From contig CAZIXE010000114.1 in assembly GCA_964543235.1 (NCBI GenBank), forward strand, positions 1 through 6,648: a stretch of DNA of 6,648 nt, read 5' to 3'. Source of the stretch: JANMMJ01 sp964543235 (GTDB taxonomy: Bacteria > Pseudomonadota > Alphaproteobacteria > Rhizobiales > Aestuariivirgaceae). This document shows positions 1 to 5,419 of this stretch, piece after piece; positions within the stretch are counted from its first letter, which is position 1; the number at the start of each line of letters is the position of its first letter. The translations under genes were made by a program, and so were the position numbers. The notes below the pieces were generated by a model. That model saw only the letters and a list, made by a program, of their open reading frames with translations, was not told the DNA's origin and ran no database searches.

Positions 1-1
1 A

Positions 2-51
2 ACCGGACAGATCATTCGCTACCTAGACCGGACAAATCATGTGCTCTCTAC
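2..51. repeat. Two-copy imperfect tandem direct repeat, 25-bp period
   Basis: Copies at 2-26 and 27-51 both begin ACCGGACA, then share ATCAT, GCT and CTA at the same offsets. By eye 19 of 25 positions match. The repeat lies directly upstream of the argD promoter and at the window edge, so further copies to the left cannot be seen. Short repeated units carrying TGTCCGGT (read on the minus strand) resemble the multiple terminal repeats found at the ends of some insertion sequences. No transposase is visible in the window, so that origin is only a guess. The alternative is a tandem operator site for argD. Confidence 0.55.
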
Positions 52-69
52 ACCATCGGCATTCATTGA

Positions 70-98
70 TTGACCCTCGACCGGTTCCTCCATATAAG
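70..98 (+). promoter_or_regulatory. Sigma-70-type promoter for argD-argF-hslO
   Basis: A -35 element TTGACC (70-75) and a -10 element TATAAG (93-98) are separated by exactly 17 bp. Each matches the consensus at five of six positions. Transcription would start near 105, leaving a leader of about 50 nt before the argD ATG at 154. This is the best promoter-like sequence seen in the window and sits where the operon needs one. No convincing ArgR box overlaps it. Confidence 0.6.
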
Positions 99-114
99 AA
101 GACAAGCCCGCTGC

Positions 115-134
115 CGCCGCCCGTCGAGGCGGCG
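115..134 (+). other. GC-rich hairpin in the argD leader
   Basis: CGCCGCC (115-121) and GGCGGCG (128-134) form a perfect 7-bp stem around a 6-nt loop, CGTCGA. The hairpin lies downstream of the predicted transcription start and ends 19 nt before the argD ATG. It is followed by TATTCATTT, which is not a proper run of T, so it is a weak terminator candidate. It could instead modulate ribosome access or stabilise the mRNA 5' end. The structure is visible; any function is inference. Confidence 0.4.
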
Positions 135-153
135 TATTCATTTGGACCTACGC

Positions 154-1338
154 ATGATCACGCCGGTGCTTCCGACATACAGCCGCGCCAATGTGGCGTT
201 TGTGCGTGGCGAAGGTGTGCGTCTCTATACCGGAAGCGGCGAAGAGTACCTGGACTTCGGCGCCGGGGTGGCGGTGGTAAGTCTCGGGCATGCGCATCCT
301 TATCTGGTCGAAGCGCTGACCCAGCAGGCGCAGAAGCTGTGGCACACTTCCAATCTTTACCAGATGCCGGGGCAGGAGCGGCTCGCCAAGCGATTGATCG
401 AACACACTTTTGCCGACACGGTGTTTTTCACCAACTCAGGCGCCGAAGCGCTCGAATGTGCCATCAAGATGGCGCGCAAGTTCCATGCGGCGCAGGGACG
501 CCCCGACCGGTTCAGGCTGGTCACCTTCGAGGGCGCGTTCCACGGTCGGACGCTCGCCACCATCGCCGCCGGCGGGCAACAGAAATATATCGACGGCTTC
601 GGACCCAAGGTTGACGGTTTCGACCAGGTGCCACTGGGTGACTTTGAGGCGGTCAAGGCGGCCGTTTCGGAGGCGACTGCCGGCATTCTCATCGAACCGG
701 TGCAAGGCGAAGGTGGACTCAGGCCGGTGCCGCCGGCCTTCCTGCGGCAGCTGCGCGAACTCTGCGACCGGCACGGCATGCTGCTGGTGCTCGACGAAGT
801 GCAATCCGGTACCGGACGGACGGGCAAGTTCTACGCCCATGAATGGTCCGGGATCACCCCCGACATCATGGCGATCGCCAAGGGCATCGGCGGCGGCTTC
901 CCGATGGGGGCGTGCCTGGCGACGGCGGCGGCCGCCCAGGGGATGACGACCGGAACCCACGGCTCGACATTTGGCGGCAATCCGCTGGCGACGGCGGTCG
1001 GTAATGCAGTGCTCGACGTCATCCTGGCGGACGGGTTTCTGGCACGCGTGCAACAGGCGGGCCTTGTGCTCAAGCAACAGCTGGCACGGCTCAAGGATGA
1101 ACACCCGGGCGTTATCGAGGATGTTCGCGGCATGGGGCTGATGATGGGGCTCAAGTGCAAAGTGCCCAACACCGAAATGGTGGCGGCGGCGCTCGAGGAA
1201 AAACTGCTCGTGATCGCGGCGGGCGACAACGTCGTGCGGTTGTTGCCGCCACTGATCGTCTCCGATGCAGAAATCGCCGAGGCCGCGGGGAAGCTCGACC
1301 GTGCCTGCCGCAGACTTGCCGCCGCTGCAGCGGCCTGA
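154..1338 (+). CDS. argD: Acetylornithine aminotransferase
   Basis: A cytoplasmic PLP-dependent class III aminotransferase. It converts N-acetylglutamate 5-semialdehyde plus glutamate to N2-acetylornithine (arginine synthesis, step 4) and in many bacteria also serves as the succinyldiaminopimelate aminotransferase. Landmarks in the 394-residue product: GAGVAVVSLGHAHP (36-49), the phosphate-binding TNSGAEA (93-99), FEGAFHGRT (125-133), EPVQGEGG (181-188), LDEVQSGTGRTG (213-224) with the PLP-nitrogen aspartate D214, and the Schiff-base lysine K243 in IAKGIGGGFPMG. STFGGNP follows at 271-277. The length is normal for the family. The ATG at 154 was chosen because homology starts there; in-frame codons upstream to 70 overlap the promoter. 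The ribosome site is weak (GGA, about 7 nt upstream). The protein ends in a run of six alanines encoded partly by a palindrome. It is the first gene of argD-argF-hslO. Confidence 0.95.
   Translation: MITPVLPTYSRANVAFVRGEGVRLYTGSGEEYLDFGAGVAVVSLGHAHPYLVEALTQQAQKLWHTSNLYQMPGQERLAKRLIEHTFADTVFFTNSGAEALECAIKMARKFHAAQGRPDRFRLVTFEGAFHGRTLATIAAGGQQKYIDGFGPKVDGFDQVPLGDFEAVKAAVSEATAGILIEPVQGEGGLRPVPPAFLRQLRELCDRHGMLLVLDEVQSGTGRTGKFYAHEWSGITPDIMAIAKGIGGGFPMGACLATAAAAQGMTTGTHGSTFGGNPLATAVGNAVLDVILADGFLARVQQAGLVLKQQLARLKDEHPGVIEDVRGMGLMMGLKCKVPNTEMVAAALEEKLLVIAAGDNVVRLLPPLIVSDAEIAEAAGKLDRACRRLAAAAAA
1321..1334. repeat. Perfect 14-bp palindrome at the argD 3' end
   Basis: GCCGCTGCAGCGGC is self-complementary over all 14 bases. 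As RNA it can fold into a 5-bp stem with a TGCA tetraloop. It encodes part of the alanine tail of ArgD and ends 13 nt before the argF ATG, overlapping neither the argF ribosome site (GAGAG, 1337-1341) nor its start. No T tract follows, so it should not terminate transcription. It may be chance, given GC-rich alanine codons. Confidence 0.35.
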
Positions 1339-1347
1339 GAGTCCAGC

Positions 1348-2283
1348 ATGGCCACACCGCGGCATTTTCTCGATATCAGCGATTTCGATTCGGCCACGCT
1401 GAATGGCATCATTGCCCAGTCGCGGGCGATGAAAACCGCGCGCGCCGGCAAGCCCAAGGGCATGGTGGAGCCGGGCGAGCCGCTCAAGGGCATGGTGCTG
1501 GCGCTCATCTTCGAACGCCCGTCGACGCGCACACGGGTTTCGTTCGAGGTCGGGATGCGGCAGCTGGGCGGCGAGGTGCTGGTGCTGTCGGCGCAGGACA
1601 TGCAGATGGGGCGTGGCGAAACCATTGCCGATACGGCCCGGGTGCTGTCGCGCTACGTGGACGCCATCATGATCCGTGCCGCCGAACACAGCCATCTCAC
1701 GGAACTGGCGGCGCACGCCACGGTGCCGGTCATCAACGGGCTCACCGACAGGTCGCACCCCTGCCAGGTTATGGCCGATATCCAGACGCTCGAGGAGCGC
1801 AAAGGGCCGCTGGCCGACCAGCATATCGCCTGGGTTGGCGACAGCAACAACGTCGCGCGGTCCTGGGTGCATGCCGTGGCGCGGCTCGGCGGCCAACTGA
1901 CGATCGGCTCGCCGGAATCACTGCAGCCCGACCCGGAGCTCATTGCCTGGGCGAAGAACAATGGCGCGCGGGTTGCGGTGGCCGGCTCGGCGGAAGAGAC
2001 GGTCAAGGGCGCGAGTTGCATCATTACCGATGCCTGGGTTTCCATGCATGACAAGGATGCCGCCAGCCGGCACAATCTGCTCAAGCCCTATCAGGTGAAC
2101 GAGCGGCTCATGCGGCAGGCGGCGCCCGGCGCACTGTTCATGCATTGCCTGCCGGCACATCGCGGCGAGGAGGTGACCGATGCAGTCATCGACGGGGCGC
2201 AATCAGCAGTTCTTGATGAAGCGGAGAACCGCCTCCATATACAGAAGGCCATTCTCCTCCACTGTCTGAAACCAAAAGCATGA
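1348..2283 (+). CDS. argF: Ornithine carbamoyltransferase
   Basis: Catalyses ornithine plus carbamoyl phosphate to citrulline plus phosphate (arginine synthesis, step 6); a cytoplasmic enzyme, usually a trimer. The 311-residue product has the carbamoyl-phosphate loop ERPSTRTRVSFE (56-67, S59-T-R-T-R63), the HPCQ motif (137-140), GDSNNVARSW (164-173) in the ornithine domain, DAWVSM (228-233) for ornithine binding, and the HCLPAHRGEEV segment (266-276) with the active-site cysteine C267. The length is typical for the anabolic enzyme. The start is supported by GAGAG at 1337-1341, 6 nt before the ATG, and by homology from MATPRHFLDI. It lies 9 nt after argD, and its stop codon overlaps the hslO start, so the three genes are very probably co-transcribed and argF-hslO translationally coupled. 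Confidence 0.96.
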   Translation: MATPRHFLDISDFDSATLNGIIAQSRAMKTARAGKPKGMVEPGEPLKGMVLALIFERPSTRTRVSFEVGMRQLGGEVLVLSAQDMQMGRGETIADTARVLSRYVDAIMIRAAEHSHLTELAAHATVPVINGLTDRSHPCQVMADIQTLEERKGPLADQHIAWVGDSNNVARSWVHAVARLGGQLTIGSPESLQPDPELIAWAKNNGARVAVAGSAEETVKGASCIITDAWVSMHDKDAASRHNLLKPYQVNERLMRQAAPGALFMHCLPAHRGEEVTDAVIDGAQSAVLDEAENRLHIQKAILLHCLKPKA

Positions 2284-3203
2284 CGCACCATCCCCATGAC
2301 GATCTCGTCATGCCGTTCGAAATCAAGCCGCTGGGAGTGCGCGGCCGGATCGTGCGCCTGGGTTCCGCGGTGGACGACATCCTGAGCCGGCATGACTATC
2401 CGCAGCCGGTCTCGGCAGTGCTGGCGGAAGCCGTGGCACTGACGGCCATGCTCGGCACCTCGCTCAAGTTCGACGGCAAGTTCATCCTGCAGACCAAGAC
2501 CGACGGACCGCTGGATCTGCTGGTCGCCGACTACCTGGCGCCGGGGCGGATCAGAGGTTATGCACATTTCAATACGGCCGCCAATCTGAAAGGCCTCTCC
2601 GAGCCGGCGCTGCTCGGCTCCGGCCACCTCGCCATGACGATCGATCAGGGCGCAAACATGGAGCGCTACCAGGGCATCGTGCCGCTGGGCAGCGCTTCCC
2701 TGAGCGACGCCGCGCACAGCTATTTTGCCCATTCGGAACAGATACCGACCAGGCTGCGGCTGTCGGCAGGACCTCTCATGGGCCGCGGCGCCGGCGCTGC
2801 CGACAGCTGGCGGGCAGGCGCCATCATGGTGCAGCACCTGCCGCGCGACGGAGGTTCGAGTCCCCTGCCCCTCTCCTCCGGCGATGTCCCGGAAGGCGCC
2901 GAGGAGGAGATCGTCGAGGACGACAACTGGGTGAAGGCGCGGCTGCTGCTCGACACGGTCGAGGATCACGAACTGCTGGACCCGACGCTCTCGCCGGAGG
3001 AGCTGCTCTACCGGCTTTATCATGAAGACGGCGTCACGGTTTACTCGGCGACGCCGCTCGAGCGCCACTGCACCTGTTCACGCGAGCGAATCGCCGACAT
3101 GCTGACGCGGTTCTCACCGGAAGACCGGCAACACATGACTGAGAATGACGAGATTCGCGTGACCTGCGAATTCTGCTCGACGGTCTACACCTTCAAGGCC
3201 TGA
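2280..3203 (+). CDS. hslO: Redox-regulated holdase chaperone Hsp33
   Basis: A cytoplasmic ATP-independent chaperone that is switched on by oxidation: a zinc-bound cysteine cluster forms disulfides and the protein unfolds partly to hold unfolding clients. The 307-residue product has the Hsp33 N-terminal core, including LKFDGKFILQTKTDGPLDLL (62-81). The linker region around 230-260 includes LLDPTLSPEELLYRLYHEDG. The C-terminal redox switch has all four zinc ligands: C264-x-C266, then 29 residues, then C296-x-x-C299, within the normal spacing. The insertion rich in acidic residues after about residue 190 resembles alphaproteobacterial homologues as far as I recall them. The start ATG at 2280 overlaps the argF stop in ATGA, which implies coupling; a second in-frame ATG lies at 2310. 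The last six codons and stop overlap the end of convergent yccF. Confidence 0.95.
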   Translation: MTHHPHDDLVMPFEIKPLGVRGRIVRLGSAVDDILSRHDYPQPVSAVLAEAVALTAMLGTSLKFDGKFILQTKTDGPLDLLVADYLAPGRIRGYAHFNTAANLKGLSEPALLGSGHLAMTIDQGANMERYQGIVPLGSASLSDAAHSYFAHSEQIPTRLRLSAGPLMGRGAGAADSWRAGAIMVQHLPRDGGSSPLPLSSGDVPEGAEEEIVEDDNWVKARLLLDTVEDHELLDPTLSPEELLYRLYHEDGVTVYSATPLERHCTCSRERIADMLTRFSPEDRQHMTENDEIRVTCEFCSTVYTFKA

Positions 3204-3628
3204 GCCGCCGAAGCCGGGCCCTTCAGGTCGTCGTAGGAAACGACGCTGCGGCCAACCGGAAACAGGGAGGCCATGGCGAGCTTCACGTGCTGGAGGGCGA
3301 AGGGAATGCCGATGACGGTCAGTCCCAGGGCCACCGCGGCAGAAACGTGCCAGATCGCCAGCCACCAGCCGGCCAGCAGGAACCAGACAATGTTGCCCAG
3401 GGCGCCGAAGAATCCGGTACCCAGGTCTTCGCGTCCCGGATACTCATCACGACGCACGACGTCGCGGCCAAAAGGGAAAAATGAGAAATTGGCCAGCATG
3501 AAGCACGAGCGCGCCCAAGGTAGGCCGATGATGGTCAAGGCCATGATAACGCCGGCAAACGCCCAGCCGAGACCGGAGAGAAAGCCACCCAGGATGAACC
3601 ACAGGATATTGAGCACGGTCGTCAGCAT
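3185..3628 (-). CDS. yccF: YccF family inner-membrane protein (DUF307)
   Basis: An integral membrane protein of unknown biochemical function. The 147-residue product is close to the length of E. coli YccF and resembles it throughout, for example an N-terminal TVLNILWF and a later VGRSVVSYDD. It consists of two YccF units at a fixed offset of 72 residues: N7-ILWFILGGF matches N79-IVWFLLAGW, IIGLPWA (33-39) matches VIGIPFA (105-111), and FPFGRDVV (51-58) matches FPVGRSVV (123-130). Hydrophobic segments at about 5-35 and 75-110 are the likely membrane-spanning parts. It lies 38 nt after argE on the same strand and is probably the last gene of apaG-argE-yccF. The ATG at 3628 has no clear Shine-Dalgarno sequence. 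Its stop is TAG, and its end overlaps hslO by 19 bp. The family assignment is secure; the role is not. Confidence 0.9.
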   Translation of the reverse strand: MLTTVLNILWFILGGFLSGLGWAFAGVIMALTIIGLPWARSCFMLANFSFFPFGRDVVRRDEYPGREDLGTGFFGALGNIVWFLLAGWWLAIWHVSAAVALGLTVIGIPFALQHVKLAMASLFPVGRSVVSYDDLKGPASAAQALKV

Positions 3629-3666
3629 GCTGTTCTGATGGGCCGGACCAGCCGGGATTTCAATAC

Positions 3667-4830
3667 TCAGGCGGCGCAGTGGGCCATGAGCCGCCGCATG
3701 AAGGCCTCACATTGCGCGAGCTGCGAGATCTCGACAAATTCGTCCGGCTTGTGGGCCTGCTCGATCGAGCCAGGACCGCAGATGACAGCGGGAATGCCGA
3801 TAGACTGGAAGAGGCCGGCTTCCGTGCAATAGGACACCGCGTGCGTGGCGTTGGCCTGTGCCAGGCGGAGTGCCAGCGGTTCCGCTCCGGATTGCGGCTC
3901 CGGCGCCAGGCCGGGCACGAGATTGGTTCTTTCGGTGACAATCCCACAACTGCCGGAAACAGCCTGCATGCGCCTTCGCAGCGGCCCGGCAAAATCGGCA
4001 AACCGGGCGGGAATCTCCTCCGGATCGGCGCCGGGCAGCAATCGCGTCTCCCAGTCAAATGTGCAGCGGCGCGGGATGATATTGCGCGCGGTTCCGCCGC
4101 TGATGGTACCAACATGGAGTGTTGAATAAGGCGGGTCGAAGCGGCCGGACGGATCGCCGCGGTCGTGCAGTTCACGTTCCAGCCTGCCCAGTTCACCGAG
4201 CAGTTCGCCGGCCACGAGGATGGCGTTGATACCGAGATGGGTGCAGCTGGAATGCGCTTCCAAGCCAGTGACCTCGGTCGAAAATGCGATGGCGCTCTTG
4301 TGGGCATTCACCACCCGCATCGATGTCGGCTCGCCGACGATCGCCGCGGCGGGTCGCGGCAGATTCTCCCGGATGTAATGGATCAGCGGCCGCACGCCCT
4401 TGCAACCAACCTCCTCGTCGCATGACAGCGCAAGATGAATGGGTGTCCTCAGTTTGGCCGTGGCGAAGGCGGGAACTGCGGCGAGCGCAACGGCGATAAA
4501 GCCCTTCATATCGCAGGCGCCACGGCCAAAAAGACGGCCATCGCGCTCGGCAAGAAGGAAGGGATCGCCCATCCACTCCTGGCCATCGACGGGAACAACA
4601 TCAGTATGCCCCGAGAGCACGATGCCGCCCGGGCGGTCGGGTCCTACCGTTGCGTAGAGGTTGGTCTTGCGCCCGGCTTCATAGTCGACACGCAGGTGGG
4701 ACACGCACCAGCCGTCAAGATAGTCCTCTATCCATTCGATCAATGGCATGTTGCCTTGACGGCTCGTCGTATCGAAGCCAACCAGCACCGCCAGTATGTC
4801 GCGCGAAGACAAGACCCTTCCGGAGGTCAT
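3667..4830 (-). CDS. argE: Acetylornithine deacetylase (M20 metallohydrolase)
   Basis: Hydrolyses N2-acetylornithine to ornithine and acetate, step 5 of the linear arginine route; a cytoplasmic di-metal M20 enzyme. In the 387-residue product (ATG at 4830 as residue 1), SGHTDVVP gives H75 and catalytic D77; GRGACDMKG gives bridging D107; SCDEEVGC gives general base E139 and ligand E140; GEPT gives ligand E167; H360 in EQAHKPDE is the last ligand. The dimerisation domain occupies roughly 175-285. All ligands are present, so it looks active. The start is ambiguous: TTG at 4833 overlaps the apaG stop by two bases (TTGA) and ATG at 4830 overlaps it by one (TGATG); ATG is preferred, and either implies coupling to apaG. 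ArgE is favoured over related DapE or carboxypeptidase G by the overall sequence and by argD and argF nearby, but substrates in M20 are hard to fix from sequence. Confidence 0.88.
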   Translation of the reverse strand: MTSGRVLSSRDILAVLVGFDTTSRQGNMPLIEWIEDYLDGWCVSHLRVDYEAGRKTNLYATVGPDRPGGIVLSGHTDVVPVDGQEWMGDPFLLAERDGRLFGRGACDMKGFIAVALAAVPAFATAKLRTPIHLALSCDEEVGCKGVRPLIHYIRENLPRPAAAIVGEPTSMRVVNAHKSAIAFSTEVTGLEAHSSCTHLGINAILVAGELLGELGRLERELHDRGDPSGRFDPPYSTLHVGTISGGTARNIIPRRCTFDWETRLLPGADPEEIPARFADFAGPLRRRMQAVSGSCGIVTERTNLVPGLAPEPQSGAEPLALRLAQANATHAVSYCTEAGLFQSIGIPAVICGPGSIEQAHKPDEFVEISQLAQCEAFMRRLMAHCAA

Positions 4831-5222
4831 CAATTGATCCGATGCTTTTCGTGGGGACTGTCAAGGGAGAAGGCAGGGATGTCGGCGTTGAAGAAGCTGC
4901 CATCGTCGCGCTGCATCTGGTACGCGCCGACCATGATCCCTGATGATGTGGCAAGCGGGCAGCCCGAAGTATATTCGAAGCTGTCGCCTGGTTCGAGGCG
5001 GGGTTGCTCGCCGACCACGCCCTCGCCGCGCACTTCCTGAACCCTGCCCAAGGCGTCAGTGATCTTCCAATAGCGCGTACGCAAGGTCACGGTCATCGGG
5101 CTGTGGTTCTCGATGGTGATGGTGTAGGCCCAGACATAGTGACCGTCTTCCGGCCGTGACTGGCCCTCCAGATACTGGGGACGGACGCGGACCTTGATAC
5201 CCTGGGTGATACGCTCGTACAT
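4830..5222 (-). CDS. apaG: ApaG protein (putative Co2+/Mg2+ efflux-associated)
   Basis: A small beta-sandwich (fibronectin type III-like) protein. Database names link it to Co2+/Mg2+ efflux from genetic data, but its molecular function is unsettled. The 130-residue product shows the family core: VWAYTITIENHSP (30-42), TLRTRYWKITDALG (46-59), the glycine-rich RGEGVVGEQPRLEPG (65-79) and FEYTSGCPLATSSGIMVGAY (82-101). The length is typical. The ATG at 5222 fits homology from MYERITQGIKV. No good ribosome site is visible; instead a short inverted repeat lies just upstream. It is the first gene of the minus-strand operon, and its stop overlaps the argE start. It diverges from dcd across a 197-bp spacer; apaG and dcd are, to my knowledge, neighbours in other Alphaproteobacteria too. 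Confidence 0.95.
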   Translation of the reverse strand: MYERITQGIKVRVRPQYLEGQSRPEDGHYVWAYTITIENHSPMTVTLRTRYWKITDALGRVQEVRGEGVVGEQPRLEPGDSFEYTSGCPLATSSGIMVGAYQMQRDDGSFFNADIPAFSLDSPHEKHRIN

Positions 5223-5225
5223 GTG

Positions 5226-5243
5226 CCGTTTCTAGCGCAACGG
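5226..5243 (-). other. Short inverted repeat upstream of the apaG start
   Basis: CCGTT (5226-5230) and AACGG (5239-5243) can pair across an 8-nt loop. On the apaG transcript this places a 5-bp hairpin ending 3 nt before the ATG, where the ribosome-binding site should be; no GGAG-like sequence is visible there. It might limit apaG translation. A 5-bp stem is short enough to be chance. Confidence 0.25.
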
Positions 5244-5344
5244 GGGAGCAAGTGGAATCGCCTGCGAGTGAAAAGTCGCACAGGATGCGGGAGATCGCGT
5301 ATCGAATCGTCACAAGAGCGAAAGCCACTATGGGGTTCGATGCG

Positions 5345-5366
5345 CCGGCCATCGCGGCCGGTTTTT
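5345..5366 (+). terminator. Intrinsic-terminator-like hairpin in the dcd leader region
   Basis: CCGGCC (5345-5350) pairs perfectly with GGCCGG (5356-5361) across the loop ATCGC and is followed at once by TTTTT (5362-5366). The opposite strand lacks a T run after the stem, so the signal is oriented toward dcd. No gene on the plus strand ends here: apaG is divergent and dcd starts 53 nt later. It would therefore end a leader transcript, a small RNA, or an RNA antisense to the apaG 5' end. The upstream segment CGATG (5338-5342) can alternatively pair with CATCG (5350-5354), which would disturb the terminator stem. The structure is seen; the function is inferred. Confidence 0.5.
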
Positions 5367-5419
5367 CCACTGCCGCGAAATCCCCTTGCATTAAGCCCGG
5401 CAACTCCGCCAATAGCGCC

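Noticed and set aside
58..78. ATTCAT-containing stretch resembling half of an ArgR box near the argD promoter
   Set aside because: There is no palindromic partner with the expected TGAAT...ATTCA spacing, so it does not support an ArgR operator.
70..153. In-frame upstream extension of argD starting at the TTG at 70
   Set aside because: It overlaps the predicted -35/-10 elements and encodes an arginine-rich stretch unlike ArgD; family homology begins at the ATG at 154.
436..1896. Long open frame of 486 codons on the minus strand across argD and argF
   Set aside because: It is antisense to two well-recognised genes, has a low-complexity His/Arg-rich composition typical of GC-rich shadow frames, and shows no recognisable domain.
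2850..2868. tRNA T-arm-like sequence (GGTTCGAGTCC) inside hslO
   Set aside because: The stem has a mismatch, no acceptor, D or anticodon arms surround it, and the region codes for an hslO segment.
2091..3068. Minus-strand open frame of 325 codons opposite hslO
   Set aside because: It is a shadow of argF and hslO with no recognisable motif and Arg/Gln/His-rich composition.
3273..3638. Plus-strand open frame of 121 codons opposite yccF
   Set aside because: It is antisense to the clearly recognised YccF family gene and has no recognisable domain or supporting promoter.
5329..5352. GGGGTTCGATGCGCC as a tRNA T arm in the apaG-dcd spacer
   Set aside because: The T stem does not pair and no other cloverleaf arms can be built; the segment is better explained by the terminator-like hairpin.
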